NCBI GenBank assembly: GCA_002780705.1
Contig: PEUP01000012.1
Location: 1-5,567, forward strand
From: Elusimicrobia bacterium CG03_land_8_20_14_0_80_50_18
Lineage (GTDB): Bacteria; CG03
Direction: 5' to 3'
DNA length: 5,567 nt
Position 1 is the stretch's first letter. The number at the start of each line of letters is the position of its first letter. A model generated the notes under the pieces. It ran no database searches, was not told the origin of the DNA, and saw nothing but the letters and a program-made list of their open reading frames with translations. Made by a program: the position numbers and the translations under genes. Shown in pieces: positions 1 to 5,567 of this stretch.

Positions 1-1
1 G

Positions 2-949
2 TTCAGACCGGAGATAAAAGTTTTTGACTGTACGATACGGGACGGCGGGCTTATAAACAACCACGCCTTCAGTTTTGATTTTGTGAGAGCTGTGTATAAA
101 TCTCTCTCGGAAGCGGGTGTTGATTATATAGAGCTGGGTTATAAAAATTCCGGCAAGCTTTTTTCATCAAAGGAATACGGTCCCTGGAAATTCTGCAGCG
201 ACGATGATATCAAAAGGGTGACGGCGGGTATTGGGTCAAAGTCAAAAATATCCGTGATGGTTGATGTGGGCCGTGTGGATATGGAAGAGGTGAAGCCCGC
301 CTCGGAAAGCCCGGTGGACATGATCAGGGTGGCTACCTATGTCAAGGACGTGGACAAGGCGATTTTTCTCGCCAACACTTTCGCGGATAAAGGTTACGAG
401 ACCACGATCAACATCATGGCTATCTCGCGCGATCAGGGGCCGGAGCTGGATGAGGCCCTTCGCCAGATAGGGGCGGAGAGCAGGGTGATAGTCGTTTATA
501 TTGTGGACAGTTTCGGCGCTCTCTACCAGGAGCAGGTTGAATATCTTGTTAAAAAATACCAGACTTATCTGAAAGGCAAAGAGGTGGGATTCCACGGCCA
601 CAACAACCAGCAGCTCGCTTTCGGAAACACCATTGAGGCCATAATACACAACGCCAATTTTCTTGACGGCACCGTTTACGGAATAGGCCGCGCCGCCGGC
701 AACTGCCCTCTTGAGCTTCTCATCGGTTTTCTCAAAAATCCGAAATTCAATATCAGGCCCGTGCTGGATCTGATATCAAAAGAATTTATTCCGTTGAGGG
801 ATAAAATGGAATGGGGATACATCATACCTTACGCCATCGCAGGGATGATGAACCAGCATCCCAAGGCGGCCATGGCTTTGAGAAACAGCGACGCTAAGGA
901 AAATTACAGCGCCTTCTACGACAGCCTTGCGGACCTTGATATGGACTGA
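2..949 (+). CDS. HMGL-like (DRE-TIM) aldolase, 5' partial
   Basis: This is a metal-dependent aldolase/lyase of the HMGL-like TIM-barrel superfamily, of the type often annotated 'aldolase catalytic domain-containing protein' or 4-hydroxy-2-oxovalerate aldolase-like. The frame is open to the left edge, so the gene starts outside the window; the GTG at 83 is internal, because the residues before it carry the family signature. Of 315 visible residues, DCTIRDGG (9-16) gives the catalytic Arg-Asp and first metal ligand, YIELGYK (43-49) is the second barrel strand, VDSFG lies at 168-172, HGHNN (198-202) supplies the two metal-binding His, and GIGRAAGN (227-234) is the conserved C-terminal glycine loop. 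Little is missing, judging from the usual position of the first motif. The protein should be cytosolic and release or add a pyruvate or acyl-CoA-type enolate; the substrate cannot be read from sequence. The KDPG-type aldolase begins 8 bp after the stop, implying one operon. The family is secure, the exact reaction is not. Confidence 0.9.
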   Translation, partial: FRPEIKVFDCTIRDGGLINNHAFSFDFVRAVYKSLSEAGVDYIELGYKNSGKLFSSKEYGPWKFCSDDDIKRVTAGIGSKSKISVMVDVGRVDMEEVKPASESPVDMIRVATYVKDVDKAIFLANTFADKGYETTINIMAISRDQGPELDEALRQIGAESRVIVVYIVDSFGALYQEQVEYLVKKYQTYLKGKEVGFHGHNNQQLAFGNTIEAIIHNANFLDGTVYGIGRAAGNCPLELLIGFLKNPKFNIRPVLDLISKEFIPLRDKMEWGYIIPYAIAGMMNQHPKAAMALRNSDAKENYSAFYDSLADLDMD

Positions 950-957
950 GCGCGGCC

Positions 958-1581
958 TTGGACATAAAAAAATTCAAAGCACTCCCTTTAATGGGAATCA
1001 TCAGAGGGCTTCCTCCGGACAGAGCCGCCGACTTCGCCGATTGCGTTATTTCCGCGGGACTGAAAACGCTGGAGGTGACGATGAACAGCGAAGGCGCGGG
1101 CGGGGTCCTGAAGATAATAAAAAAAACATCCGGCGGAAAACTCATGCTCGGAGCGGGAACGGTGCTGAGCGCGGGCGATCTTAATGAAGCTCTGGATGCC
1201 GGAGCGGAATTCATTGTCATGCCTACGCTGGTTGAGGATGTCGCCGCGCTTTGCGTAAAACGGAATATCCCCGTGTTTCCCGGGGCGCTGACGCCTCAGG
1301 AGATACATCGCGCGTGGCTTGCCGGGGCGTCAATGGTGAAAGTCTTTCCCGCGAAATTTTTCGGCCCCGCTTATTTCAAAGAGATCAAGGGCCCATTCAA
1401 TGATATAGAACTGCTGGCCTGCGGCGGTGTGAACGCCGGCAACATAAAGGAATTTTTTTCATCGGGCGCATCAGCCGCGGCTTTCGGCGGCAGTATATTC
1501 AGCAAAGACCTCATCGCCTCCGGCGATTTTGAGACGATAGCGGATTCAATAAAAGAACTAATATCCTCATACAGAGCCTGA
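958..1581 (+). CDS. eda: KDPG/KHG-type class I aldolase (Eda/DgoA family)
   Basis: This is a 2-dehydro-3-deoxy-phosphogluconate / 4-hydroxy-2-oxoglutarate aldolase family protein, which cleaves 2-keto-3-deoxy sugar acids or 4-hydroxy-2-oxoglutarate to pyruvate plus an aldehyde through a lysine imine. Its 207 residues match the family's usual 200-215. Visible motifs are GIIRG (13-17), LEVT with catalytic Glu39, GAGTV (65-69), FPG (107-109), MVKVFPAK with Schiff-base Lys128, the phosphate-loop-like CGGV (155-158) and GGS (177-179). After LEVT the sequence reads MNSEG where E. coli Eda has LRTE; the Asn-Ser pair recalls DgoA (2-dehydro-3-deoxy-6-phosphogalactonate aldolase), so specificity is open and the symbol denotes family only. 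The TTG at 958 is preferred: an in-frame TGA lies at 937-939 and the ATG at 991 would remove part of the conserved first strand. No good Shine-Dalgarno precedes it, which suggests translational coupling to the aldolase 8 bp upstream. The protein is soluble and cytoplasmic. Confidence 0.9.
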   Translation: MDIKKFKALPLMGIIRGLPPDRAADFADCVISAGLKTLEVTMNSEGAGGVLKIIKKTSGGKLMLGAGTVLSAGDLNEALDAGAEFIVMPTLVEDVAALCVKRNIPVFPGALTPQEIHRAWLAGASMVKVFPAKFFGPAYFKEIKGPFNDIELLACGGVNAGNIKEFFSSGASAAAFGGSIFSKDLIASGDFETIADSIKELISSYRA

Positions 1582-1605
1582 GTTTATCAGGAAACCTAAT
1601 CCGCG

Positions 1606-4071
1606 CTATCGGGAACCGTCCATCCCCGATGCGGGGAAAAGTCTTCGCGCCTCTTCAGCGGCCTCGCGCGCTTCTTTTTCGTAACCGCTTGCGCGCAGGG
1701 ATTCCGTCAGATAATAATAGCTCTGGGGAGAAGGATAATTCTGAACAAGCCATCCGGTGTGCGGAAGGGCTTTTGAAAACTGCCCCGTGCGCATATAAAA
1801 ATCGCTAATTATGATTCTCGTTCTGCTGTAATAGGGATCCGTCTCCAGGATTTTCATGTATATGTTTTCGGCTTCCTGAAAATTGCCCTTCGCGGCCTCT
1901 GAATCCGCGCGGCTCTTCATCTGCGGCATAGCCCAGACGCTGTCCATTTTTGCCCGGGCGTAGTCGTCGTCAAAGAGAGGCCCTTTCTCGCGCATGCCGT
2001 CCATGTAGAGTATCCTGTTCTGAGGCTCAAAGACAAGTTTGTTGAAAAAAGGCGCGTATTCAAGCGTCGCCGGCGGGGCTTGCTTACCACGCGGATGTAT
2101 TTTGAACAAACGGTAATAGTCGTTCTGGTATATGAGACTGAAATGCTCCAGATTCTTTTCGTCAAAATGCAGTTTGTAAGCGGCGCAGCTCTTGAAGAGA
2201 TTCATCGCGTCCACCTGATAGCGCATGGAGTTCACGGATTTATCAAAGAGGAATTCCCAGTGATATATCAGGTATTCGGCGCCGTATTGTTTCGCGAAGT
2301 CGTAAAGTTCTTTTTCGGAAGCGTACATACTCTTATAAAACGCCTCGGTCTTATCGCGTATATTTTTTTCCTCATAATGGTTGTGGAGCACGGTTGAGAA
2401 AGAGGAGTTATGGACGATTTCGGGGGCTATGCCTATGTTGCAGAGAAGCACGCTCCCGGGCGGAATATTTTCGTTCATGTGTTTTATCAGAGCCTGTTTG
2501 TAGCTGTTGATCCTCCGGGGCACATTTTTCAGTTTCGGGTAGGCTGTTTCCCACTGCATGGTCGAGCCGGCGAAAAAAAGAGCGCAGGCCGCGAAATAGT
2601 ATTTTCTTTTCTTCAGGAACGAGCCCGCGAGGGGCATGACCGCGCAGAGGAAATATACAACAAAGACATAGAGCCGTTTCACGAGCAGAAAAAGAATGAA
2701 AAATCCCGCCAGCAGCGCGAGTGAAATAAAAACACCGCTGTCTTTTTCTTTTATTATTCTGAGGGCTCCGGCGAACAATCCCGGCAGGGCGAAAATAAAA
2801 GCGATGAGAAAAATTTCCTTTGTGAATTGCGCGCCGGGGCTGACAAAAGAGGACTGCCAGAGGACTTTTGTGTCAAAGGGCAGTTTCCTCACCTCGGCCT
2901 CAAATGTGGGCTTGTTTCCGAGGTAGCGTATTTTATTCAGCATGAGCGTGTAAACATGGCCGTAATTTTTCGCGTGTTCTTTAAGTATGGGCCGCGATAT
3001 AAGGTAAAGCAGTCCCGCGAACAGAAGAAGCAGGGCGCCCGCGGTGAAGATATTTTTCCTGAAGAAGCGGCACTTCAAGACTGCCAGGTGCGTGAGGATA
3101 AAAGCGTAGCCTAAAAGCTGGCTGAAAGAGAGCAGAAAATAGCCGCCTCTCAGCACGGGAACAATCATGCCGGAGACCGTGAGAATCGCGATGACCGGAG
3201 CGAGTAGATTAAAAATCGTATCCCGTTTTTCCGGACGCCAGATGTAGATAAAACACAGTATGCCCGTGAGTATCAGATAAAAGAACTGGCTCACATGCCA
3301 TGCGCTGACAGCCCCCGCCAGAAGCAGGCCCGCGGCCGCGGGATAGAGGCGTTTCCGGCTGTGGAGAGCTTTCAGAACAAAAAGTAGCGCAAAAAACATG
3401 AGGGGCAGGGCGAAATCCTCCTCAACAAGGCCGCCGGCTATCGTTCTGGAGCCGGATGCGAAACTCCCCGCGTAAAAGGCGCAGGCGGCCAGTGACATTA
3501 TTCTGCCGCCTCCGAGGAGGCGCGATGTTTTATACAAAGCGAAAACTGAAAGAGAGGAGTAGAGAAACATAAAATAGATGACGAATTTGTGGAAAGGCAT
3601 CTTGAAACGGAATATCCTGTAGCTTCCGCCCAGCACTCTCTGGGAAAGGGTGGTGAAATGTTTTTTGACATTGAGTCCCTCGGGGTGCTGTATGCGATGG
3701 TCTATGTCGGGTATTTTTTTGCCTTCGGAGACAAGTTTCGCGTATCTGTAGCGTGTGGCCTCCTCCACCCTGAAGAGCCCGAATTCTCCCGCGTCAATAT
3801 TACAGCCCCTGTCGAAAATGACGAGTTTCACCGAGAACATGGCGAAGAAAATAAGTATCACGCCGAGAGCCGCCGCGTAGGAGGAAAGCGCCGCAGCGGC
3901 GGGGCGCGAGGGAGTTTCCGCGAAGCTGCCGGAGCGGCGAGGCGAGCAGGGCGCTATGTCCCTGTCTTTGTCACGGCCTGTGTCACGCTGCTGTCCACTG
4001 GCGGGCCGGACGCTGTCATCACGCGGGGAATCGCGCCTCAGGGCTTTGTTTTTTATGGCTTTTTTCCGCAT
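1606..4071 (-). CDS. STT3-like GT-C membrane protein with C-terminal TPRs
   Basis: This is a large multispanning protein of 821 residues resembling oligosaccharyltransferases of the STT3/AglB/PglB type (GT-C fold), which transfer glycans from a polyprenyl lipid outside the membrane. In order it has a very basic, polar cytoplasmic tail (1-58), TM1 (about 64-86), a first outer loop with EEATRYRYAKL (103-113) and PDIDHRIQHPEG (121-132) laid out like the STT3 'DPxYHxR...G..P..D...P.G' loop, an acidic EED (217-219) where STT3 has its second metal-ligand motif, about a dozen hydrophobic segments to residue 505, a soluble domain (505-711), and two to three TPRs (717-813). The soluble domain keeps the STT3 layout, including SEKELYDFAKQYGAEYLIY (585-603), but the WWDYG position reads LLCNIGIAP (542-550), so peptide-acceptor binding is doubtful. 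The ATG at 4071 is chosen over an in-frame TTG at 4098 because a GGA lies 8 nt upstream and the likely promoter would start RNA near 4096. It may be a related glycosyltransferase rather than a true OST. Confidence 0.72.
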   Translation of the reverse strand: MRKKAIKNKALRRDSPRDDSVRPASGQQRDTGRDKDRDIAPCSPRRSGSFAETPSRPAAAALSSYAAALGVILIFFAMFSVKLVIFDRGCNIDAGEFGLFRVEEATRYRYAKLVSEGKKIPDIDHRIQHPEGLNVKKHFTTLSQRVLGGSYRIFRFKMPFHKFVIYFMFLYSSLSVFALYKTSRLLGGGRIMSLAACAFYAGSFASGSRTIAGGLVEEDFALPLMFFALLFVLKALHSRKRLYPAAAGLLLAGAVSAWHVSQFFYLILTGILCFIYIWRPEKRDTIFNLLAPVIAILTVSGMIVPVLRGGYFLLSFSQLLGYAFILTHLAVLKCRFFRKNIFTAGALLLLFAGLLYLISRPILKEHAKNYGHVYTLMLNKIRYLGNKPTFEAEVRKLPFDTKVLWQSSFVSPGAQFTKEIFLIAFIFALPGLFAGALRIIKEKDSGVFISLALLAGFFILFLLVKRLYVFVVYFLCAVMPLAGSFLKKRKYYFAACALFFAGSTMQWETAYPKLKNVPRRINSYKQALIKHMNENIPPGSVLLCNIGIAPEIVHNSSFSTVLHNHYEEKNIRDKTEAFYKSMYASEKELYDFAKQYGAEYLIYHWEFLFDKSVNSMRYQVDAMNLFKSCAAYKLHFDEKNLEHFSLIYQNDYYRLFKIHPRGKQAPPATLEYAPFFNKLVFEPQNRILYMDGMREKGPLFDDDYARAKMDSVWAMPQMKSRADSEAAKGNFQEAENIYMKILETDPYYSRTRIIISDFYMRTGQFSKALPHTGWLVQNYPSPQSYYYLTESLRASGYEKEAREAAEEARRLFPASGMDGSR

Positions 4072-4098
4072 TTTATATTTCCGTTTCTGCCGCTTCAA

Positions 4099-4107
4099 TG
4101 TTATGAT
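4099..4107 (+). promoter_or_regulatory. Extended -10 promoter of the TPR gene
   Basis: TG, one base, then TATGAT (4102-4107, 5 of 6 to TATAAT) forms an extended -10 element. The -35 at the right distance (4079-4084, TTCCGT) is poor, which extended -10 promoters tolerate. Start of RNA would be near 4114, about 30 nt ahead of the ATG at 4145. The box occupies the same bases as the -10 of the divergent gene. Confidence 0.4.
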
Positions 4108-4130
4108 AAGAAATTAAAAGCGAAAATCAA
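4103..4130 (-). promoter_or_regulatory. Promoter of the STT3-like gene (minus strand)
   Basis: Read on the minus strand there is TTGATT (4130-4125, 4 of 6 to TTGACA), a 16-bp spacer and TATCAT (4108-4103, 5 of 6 to TATAAT). Transcription would begin near 4096, leaving a leader of about 25 nt to the ATG at 4071 and making the upstream TTG at 4098 untranslatable. The match is decent, but the region is AT-rich, so chance cannot be excluded. Confidence 0.45.
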
Positions 4131-4136
4131 AGGTGG
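4130..4136 (+). promoter_or_regulatory. Strong Shine-Dalgarno that fixes the start at 4145
   Basis: AAGGTGG ends 8 nt before the ATG at 4145. A GTG at 4133, in frame and four codons earlier, lies inside this site and would have no ribosome binding site of its own, so the ATG is the true start. Confidence 0.8.
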
Positions 4137-4144
4137 TAAACGAT

Positions 4145-5119
4145 ATGGCGGTTAAGAAAAACGATTTGTGCGGACAGGCCGAAAGATTTATTTTTTCCGG
4201 CGATTACGGGAAGGCCCTTGAAAAGGCGCTCCTCGCGCACAGGCAAAAAGATGACAGGGCGCTCAAGCTTCTCGTGTGGATATACCGCATGATGGGAAAG
4301 CCGGCGGAGGCTCTCCGCTGTCTCAGGGCTCTTCCGGGCGATGCGGACAGTCTCTGCGAAGAGGCGATCCTCTACAGGATGCTCTGCGACTTCAAAAGCG
4401 CGCGGGAAAAAATATCCGTGGCGGCGGATAAATATAAGCGAAAAAAAGACGCGGAAGGGCTGGGCTTCGCTTACTGGACGCGCGGCGGCATAGAACGCTA
4501 CGGAGGAAATCCTAAAAAAGCTTTTCTTTATTTTCAGAAAGCCCTGCCGCTGACAAAAGAAATGTCCGCAAAGGCCTATGTGCTCTGCGGCATAGGCGGC
4601 TCGGCGCGGCTTTTAGGCAACTATGATCTTTCAAAGGACTGCTATTTTTCCGCTAACAGAATTTTCTCCCGCGCGAATGAGAAATTCGGCATAGCTTACT
4701 CCTCCTGCGGCCTCGGAAGCGCCGCGAGGATGAAGGAAGATTTTAAAAAATCACGAAAACTTTATAAAAAGGCCGTTTCCATATATGAAAAAATAAACGA
4801 CCGCTGGAACATGGTCTACTCAATGTGGGGGCTGGCTCAGACGCTGTGGTTTTCCGGTGGGAAAAAAGAAGCGCTTAAGATAAACGCCTCGTGCGTAAAG
4901 ATATTCAGGGAATTCTCAGACCCGCGGGGTATATTTTACTGCGCTCTTCAGGAAGCCAACTTTCTCAGAATGGATTCGGAATTCAAAAAAGCCGCCGCCG
5001 CGCTCAAAAAAAGCGCCGGTGTGCCTGTCAAATTGTCTCTTTCCTACGAGAAGAAGCTCCTCAAAGAACAGACAAAGCTCATCTCCTCAAAAGATCCCCG
5101 CCGGCTCCTCATCGCCTGA
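4145..5119 (+). CDS. Cytoplasmic TPR-repeat protein
   Basis: This is a 324-residue protein made almost entirely of tetratricopeptide repeats, with no signal peptide, transmembrane segment or recognisable enzyme domain; it is probably a cytoplasmic scaffold or adaptor with an unknown partner. Residues 5 to about 95 hold degenerate TPR-like helix pairs (FSGDYGKALEKAL, MMGKPAEALRCL, LCDFKSAREKI). From about 105 the repeats become regular, with units starting at about 141, 181, 221 and 261, exactly 40 residues apart, each with an aromatic-xxxGxG/A helix A and an A/S-xxxY/F-xxA helix B. This longer spacing fits TPRs of the LGN/Rap/MalT-like kind, which often bind peptides or regulators. The C-terminal 30 residues are charged and not repeat-like. 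The start is the ATG with an AAGGTGG ribosome site. It is divergent from the STT3-like gene, which also carries TPRs, so a shared function is possible but only inferred. The stop lies 9 bp before a long palindrome that may terminate its transcript. Confidence 0.85.
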   Translation: MAVKKNDLCGQAERFIFSGDYGKALEKALLAHRQKDDRALKLLVWIYRMMGKPAEALRCLRALPGDADSLCEEAILYRMLCDFKSAREKISVAADKYKRKKDAEGLGFAYWTRGGIERYGGNPKKAFLYFQKALPLTKEMSAKAYVLCGIGGSARLLGNYDLSKDCYFSANRIFSRANEKFGIAYSSCGLGSAARMKEDFKKSRKLYKKAVSIYEKINDRWNMVYSMWGLAQTLWFSGGKKEALKINASCVKIFREFSDPRGIFYCALQEANFLRMDSEFKKAAAALKKSAGVPVKLSLSYEKKLLKEQTKLISSKDPRRLLIA

Positions 5120-5128
5120 AAGGTGAAA

Positions 5129-5203
5129 GGGGACGGTGCTTTACAATATGACATTGGCTTTGATATTTCCTTTCCTAATGTCATATTGTAAAGCACCGTC
5201 CCC
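5129..5203. repeat. REP/MITE-like palindrome with perfect 27-bp arms
   Basis: The left arm (5129-5155, starting GGGGACGGTGC) and right arm (5177-5203, ending GCACCGTCCCC) are exact reverse complements over 27 bp, separated by a 21-nt AT-rich loop (5156-5176). The element lies 9 bp after the stop of the TPR gene and codes for nothing. From memory, GGGGACGGT-ended palindromes recur as dispersed repeats in some bacterial genomes and are thought to be moved by REP-associated (IS200-like, Y1) tyrosine transposases; no such transposase is in this window. As RNA it would fold into a very stable hairpin that could slow or stop transcription from either side, but no T-run follows, so it is not a classical intrinsic terminator. 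The inverted repeat is certain, its mobile origin is inferred. Confidence 0.9.
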
Positions 5204-5218
5204 AGATACCCAGATACC
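5203..5218. repeat. Tandem duplication of CAGATACC
   Basis: Two perfect copies of CAGATACC (5203-5210 and 5211-5218) abut each other. The first overlaps the last base of the palindrome's right arm, and the second ends 3 bp before the -35 box at 5222. This may be slippage or a junction scar of the palindrome's insertion; two copies are too few to decide. Confidence 0.75.
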
Positions 5219-5221
5219 AGC

Positions 5222-5251
5222 TTGACACGCGCGGCGGTTTTGCATTATAAT
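5222..5251 (+). promoter_or_regulatory. Perfect-consensus sigma70 promoter of the antitoxin-like gene
   Basis: TTGACA (5222-5227) and TATAAT (5246-5251) both match the consensus fully and are separated by 18 bp. RNA should begin at about 5258-5260, only 2-4 nt ahead of the ATG at 5262, so the message would be nearly leaderless. AGGA (5256-5259) lies just 2 nt before the ATG, too close for a normal Shine-Dalgarno. A promoter this strong would usually be held down by a repressor. Confidence 0.85.
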
Positions 5252-5269
5252 GTACAGGAAAATGCAAAA
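5238..5269. promoter_or_regulatory. Candidate operator: inverted repeats around the -10 box
   Basis: TTTTGCATT (5238-5246) and AATGCAAAA (5261-5269) are perfect 9-bp inverted repeats 14 bp apart; they enclose most of the -10 box, and the start codon sits in the right arm. Inside lies a second palindrome, CATTATAATG (5243-5252), that contains the -10 box, followed by TGTACA (5251-5256). Phd/YefM antitoxins are known to repress their own promoters by binding such palindromes, so self-repression is the natural reading. Which palindrome is bound is not shown by the sequence. Confidence 0.5.
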
Positions 5270-5567
5270 AGCTAAAATAAAAAAAATAAAGCGTCCGTCT
5301 GAAATCATCTTTCAAAGAGCGGGGCGTGTTGAGAACGCCACTAACCTGCGCAAATCGTTCCTCAGGATTGTATCAGGTTCCGAGACCTATCTGGTGTCGG
5401 ACCGCGCGGCCGTGCGCTCGGTCATCATACCGGCGGATGAGTATGAGCGGATACTTCACGGGAGGGAAAACCGCCTGCCCGCGCTGGCCGTTATGGGCGC
5501 CCGGCCCTGTCTCAAAACCGACGCCGTCAGGGCAATTGAGTCCATCAACCGCGCGGAGCGTTATTTT
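5262..5567 (+). CDS. Phd/YefM-like antitoxin, 3' partial
   Basis: The frame opens with ATG at 5262 and stays open for 102 codons to the window edge. Residues 23-65 fit the Phd/YefM antitoxin fold: NATNLRKSFLRIVSG as the first helix region, ETYLVSDRAAVRSVII as the beta hairpin (counterpart of the common 'v.itr.gkpvavlv' stretch), and PADEYERIL as the next helix. Such proteins bind DNA as dimers, repress their own operon, and neutralise a Doc, YoeB or PIN/RelE-type toxin through a disordered C-terminal tail. A lysine-rich leader (KAKIKKIKR, 3-11) precedes the domain, which in most family members begins close to residue 1. No other ATG lies near that domain, so the start is fairly safe. The tail (66-102) is the expected toxin-binding part and is cut. 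The toxin gene would lie just beyond the window; a solitary Phd-like regulator is the alternative. Confidence 0.72.
   Translation, partial: MQKAKIKKIKRPSEIIFQRAGRVENATNLRKSFLRIVSGSETYLVSDRAAVRSVIIPADEYERILHGRENRLPALAVMGARPCLKTDAVRAIESINRAERYF

Noticed and set aside
242..649. A 135-codon minus-strand frame within the HMGL-like aldolase
   Set aside because: It is antisense to strongly conserved catalytic motifs and has no recognisable features.
83..949. GTG at 83 as the start of the HMGL-like aldolase
   Set aside because: The same frame is open back to base 2 and encodes the conserved DCTIRDGG motif upstream, so the gene is cut by the window edge.
1577..1591. CCTGA-GTTTA-TCAGG hairpin in the convergent gap as a terminator
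   Set aside because: The stem is only 5 bp with one strand in the stop codon, and no T-run follows on either strand; too weak to call.
1611..1627. GGGAACCGTCC-ATCCCC as a decayed copy of the palindrome arm at 5177-5203
   Set aside because: Only a few bases agree with the arm end and the stretch codes for the conserved-frame C-terminus of the STT3-like protein.
1608..1635. Alternative small hairpins (ATCGGG/CCCGAT and TCCCC/GGGGA) at the 3' end of the STT3-like gene
   Set aside because: They fall in its last codons, are 5-6 bp long and lack a T-run downstream; chance in GC-rich codons is sufficient.
2080..3114. Several overlapping + strand frames of 76-105 codons
   Set aside because: All are antisense shadows of the STT3-like gene, without starts, motifs or membrane/soluble character that make sense as proteins.
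3589..4155. A 188-codon + strand reading frame
   Set aside because: It lies opposite the STT3-like gene, has no family resemblance or ribosome site, and its composition mirrors the minus-strand codons.

Overview
The window is bacterial DNA of intermediate GC with short intergenic gaps, Shine-Dalgarno starts, GTG/TTG start candidates and sigma70-type promoters. Nothing in it fixes the taxon. The mix of genes (an STT3-like envelope GT-C protein with TPRs, TPR-only proteins, a REP-like palindrome and an antitoxin) would suit a metagenome-derived deep-branching bacterium such as an Elusimicrobiota or Omnitrophota member, but this is a guess.

Left part (1-1581, + strand): a 5'-truncated DRE-TIM (HMGL-like) metal-dependent aldolase, followed after 8 bp by a KDPG/KHG-type Schiff-base aldolase. 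They look like one transcript. Both families usually make or break bonds next to pyruvate, one by metal chemistry and one by an imine, so the pair probably works on a 2-oxo acid or sugar acid. Genes upstream of the window probably complete the pathway.

Middle (1606-5119): a convergent gap of 24 bp, then a large minus-strand gene for a multispanning GT-C membrane protein. It resembles STT3/AglB/PglB oligosaccharyltransferases but lacks a recognisable WWD motif and ends in TPRs. Across a 73-bp intergenic region lies a divergently transcribed cytoplasmic TPR-only protein whose repeats have an exact 40-residue period. The two genes appear to share a compact divergent promoter whose -10 boxes lie on the same bases.

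Right part (5120-5567): directly after the TPR gene is a 75-bp element with perfect 27-bp inverted arms, best read as a REP/MITE-type palindrome that may also end transcription. Next come a tandem 8-bp duplication and a perfect-consensus promoter (TTGACA, 18 bp, TATAAT). The promoter is nested in inverted repeats and drives a near-leaderless Phd/YefM-like antitoxin gene cut by the window edge. Its toxin partner, if there is one, lies outside. No tRNA, rRNA, CRISPR array or transposase gene was seen.
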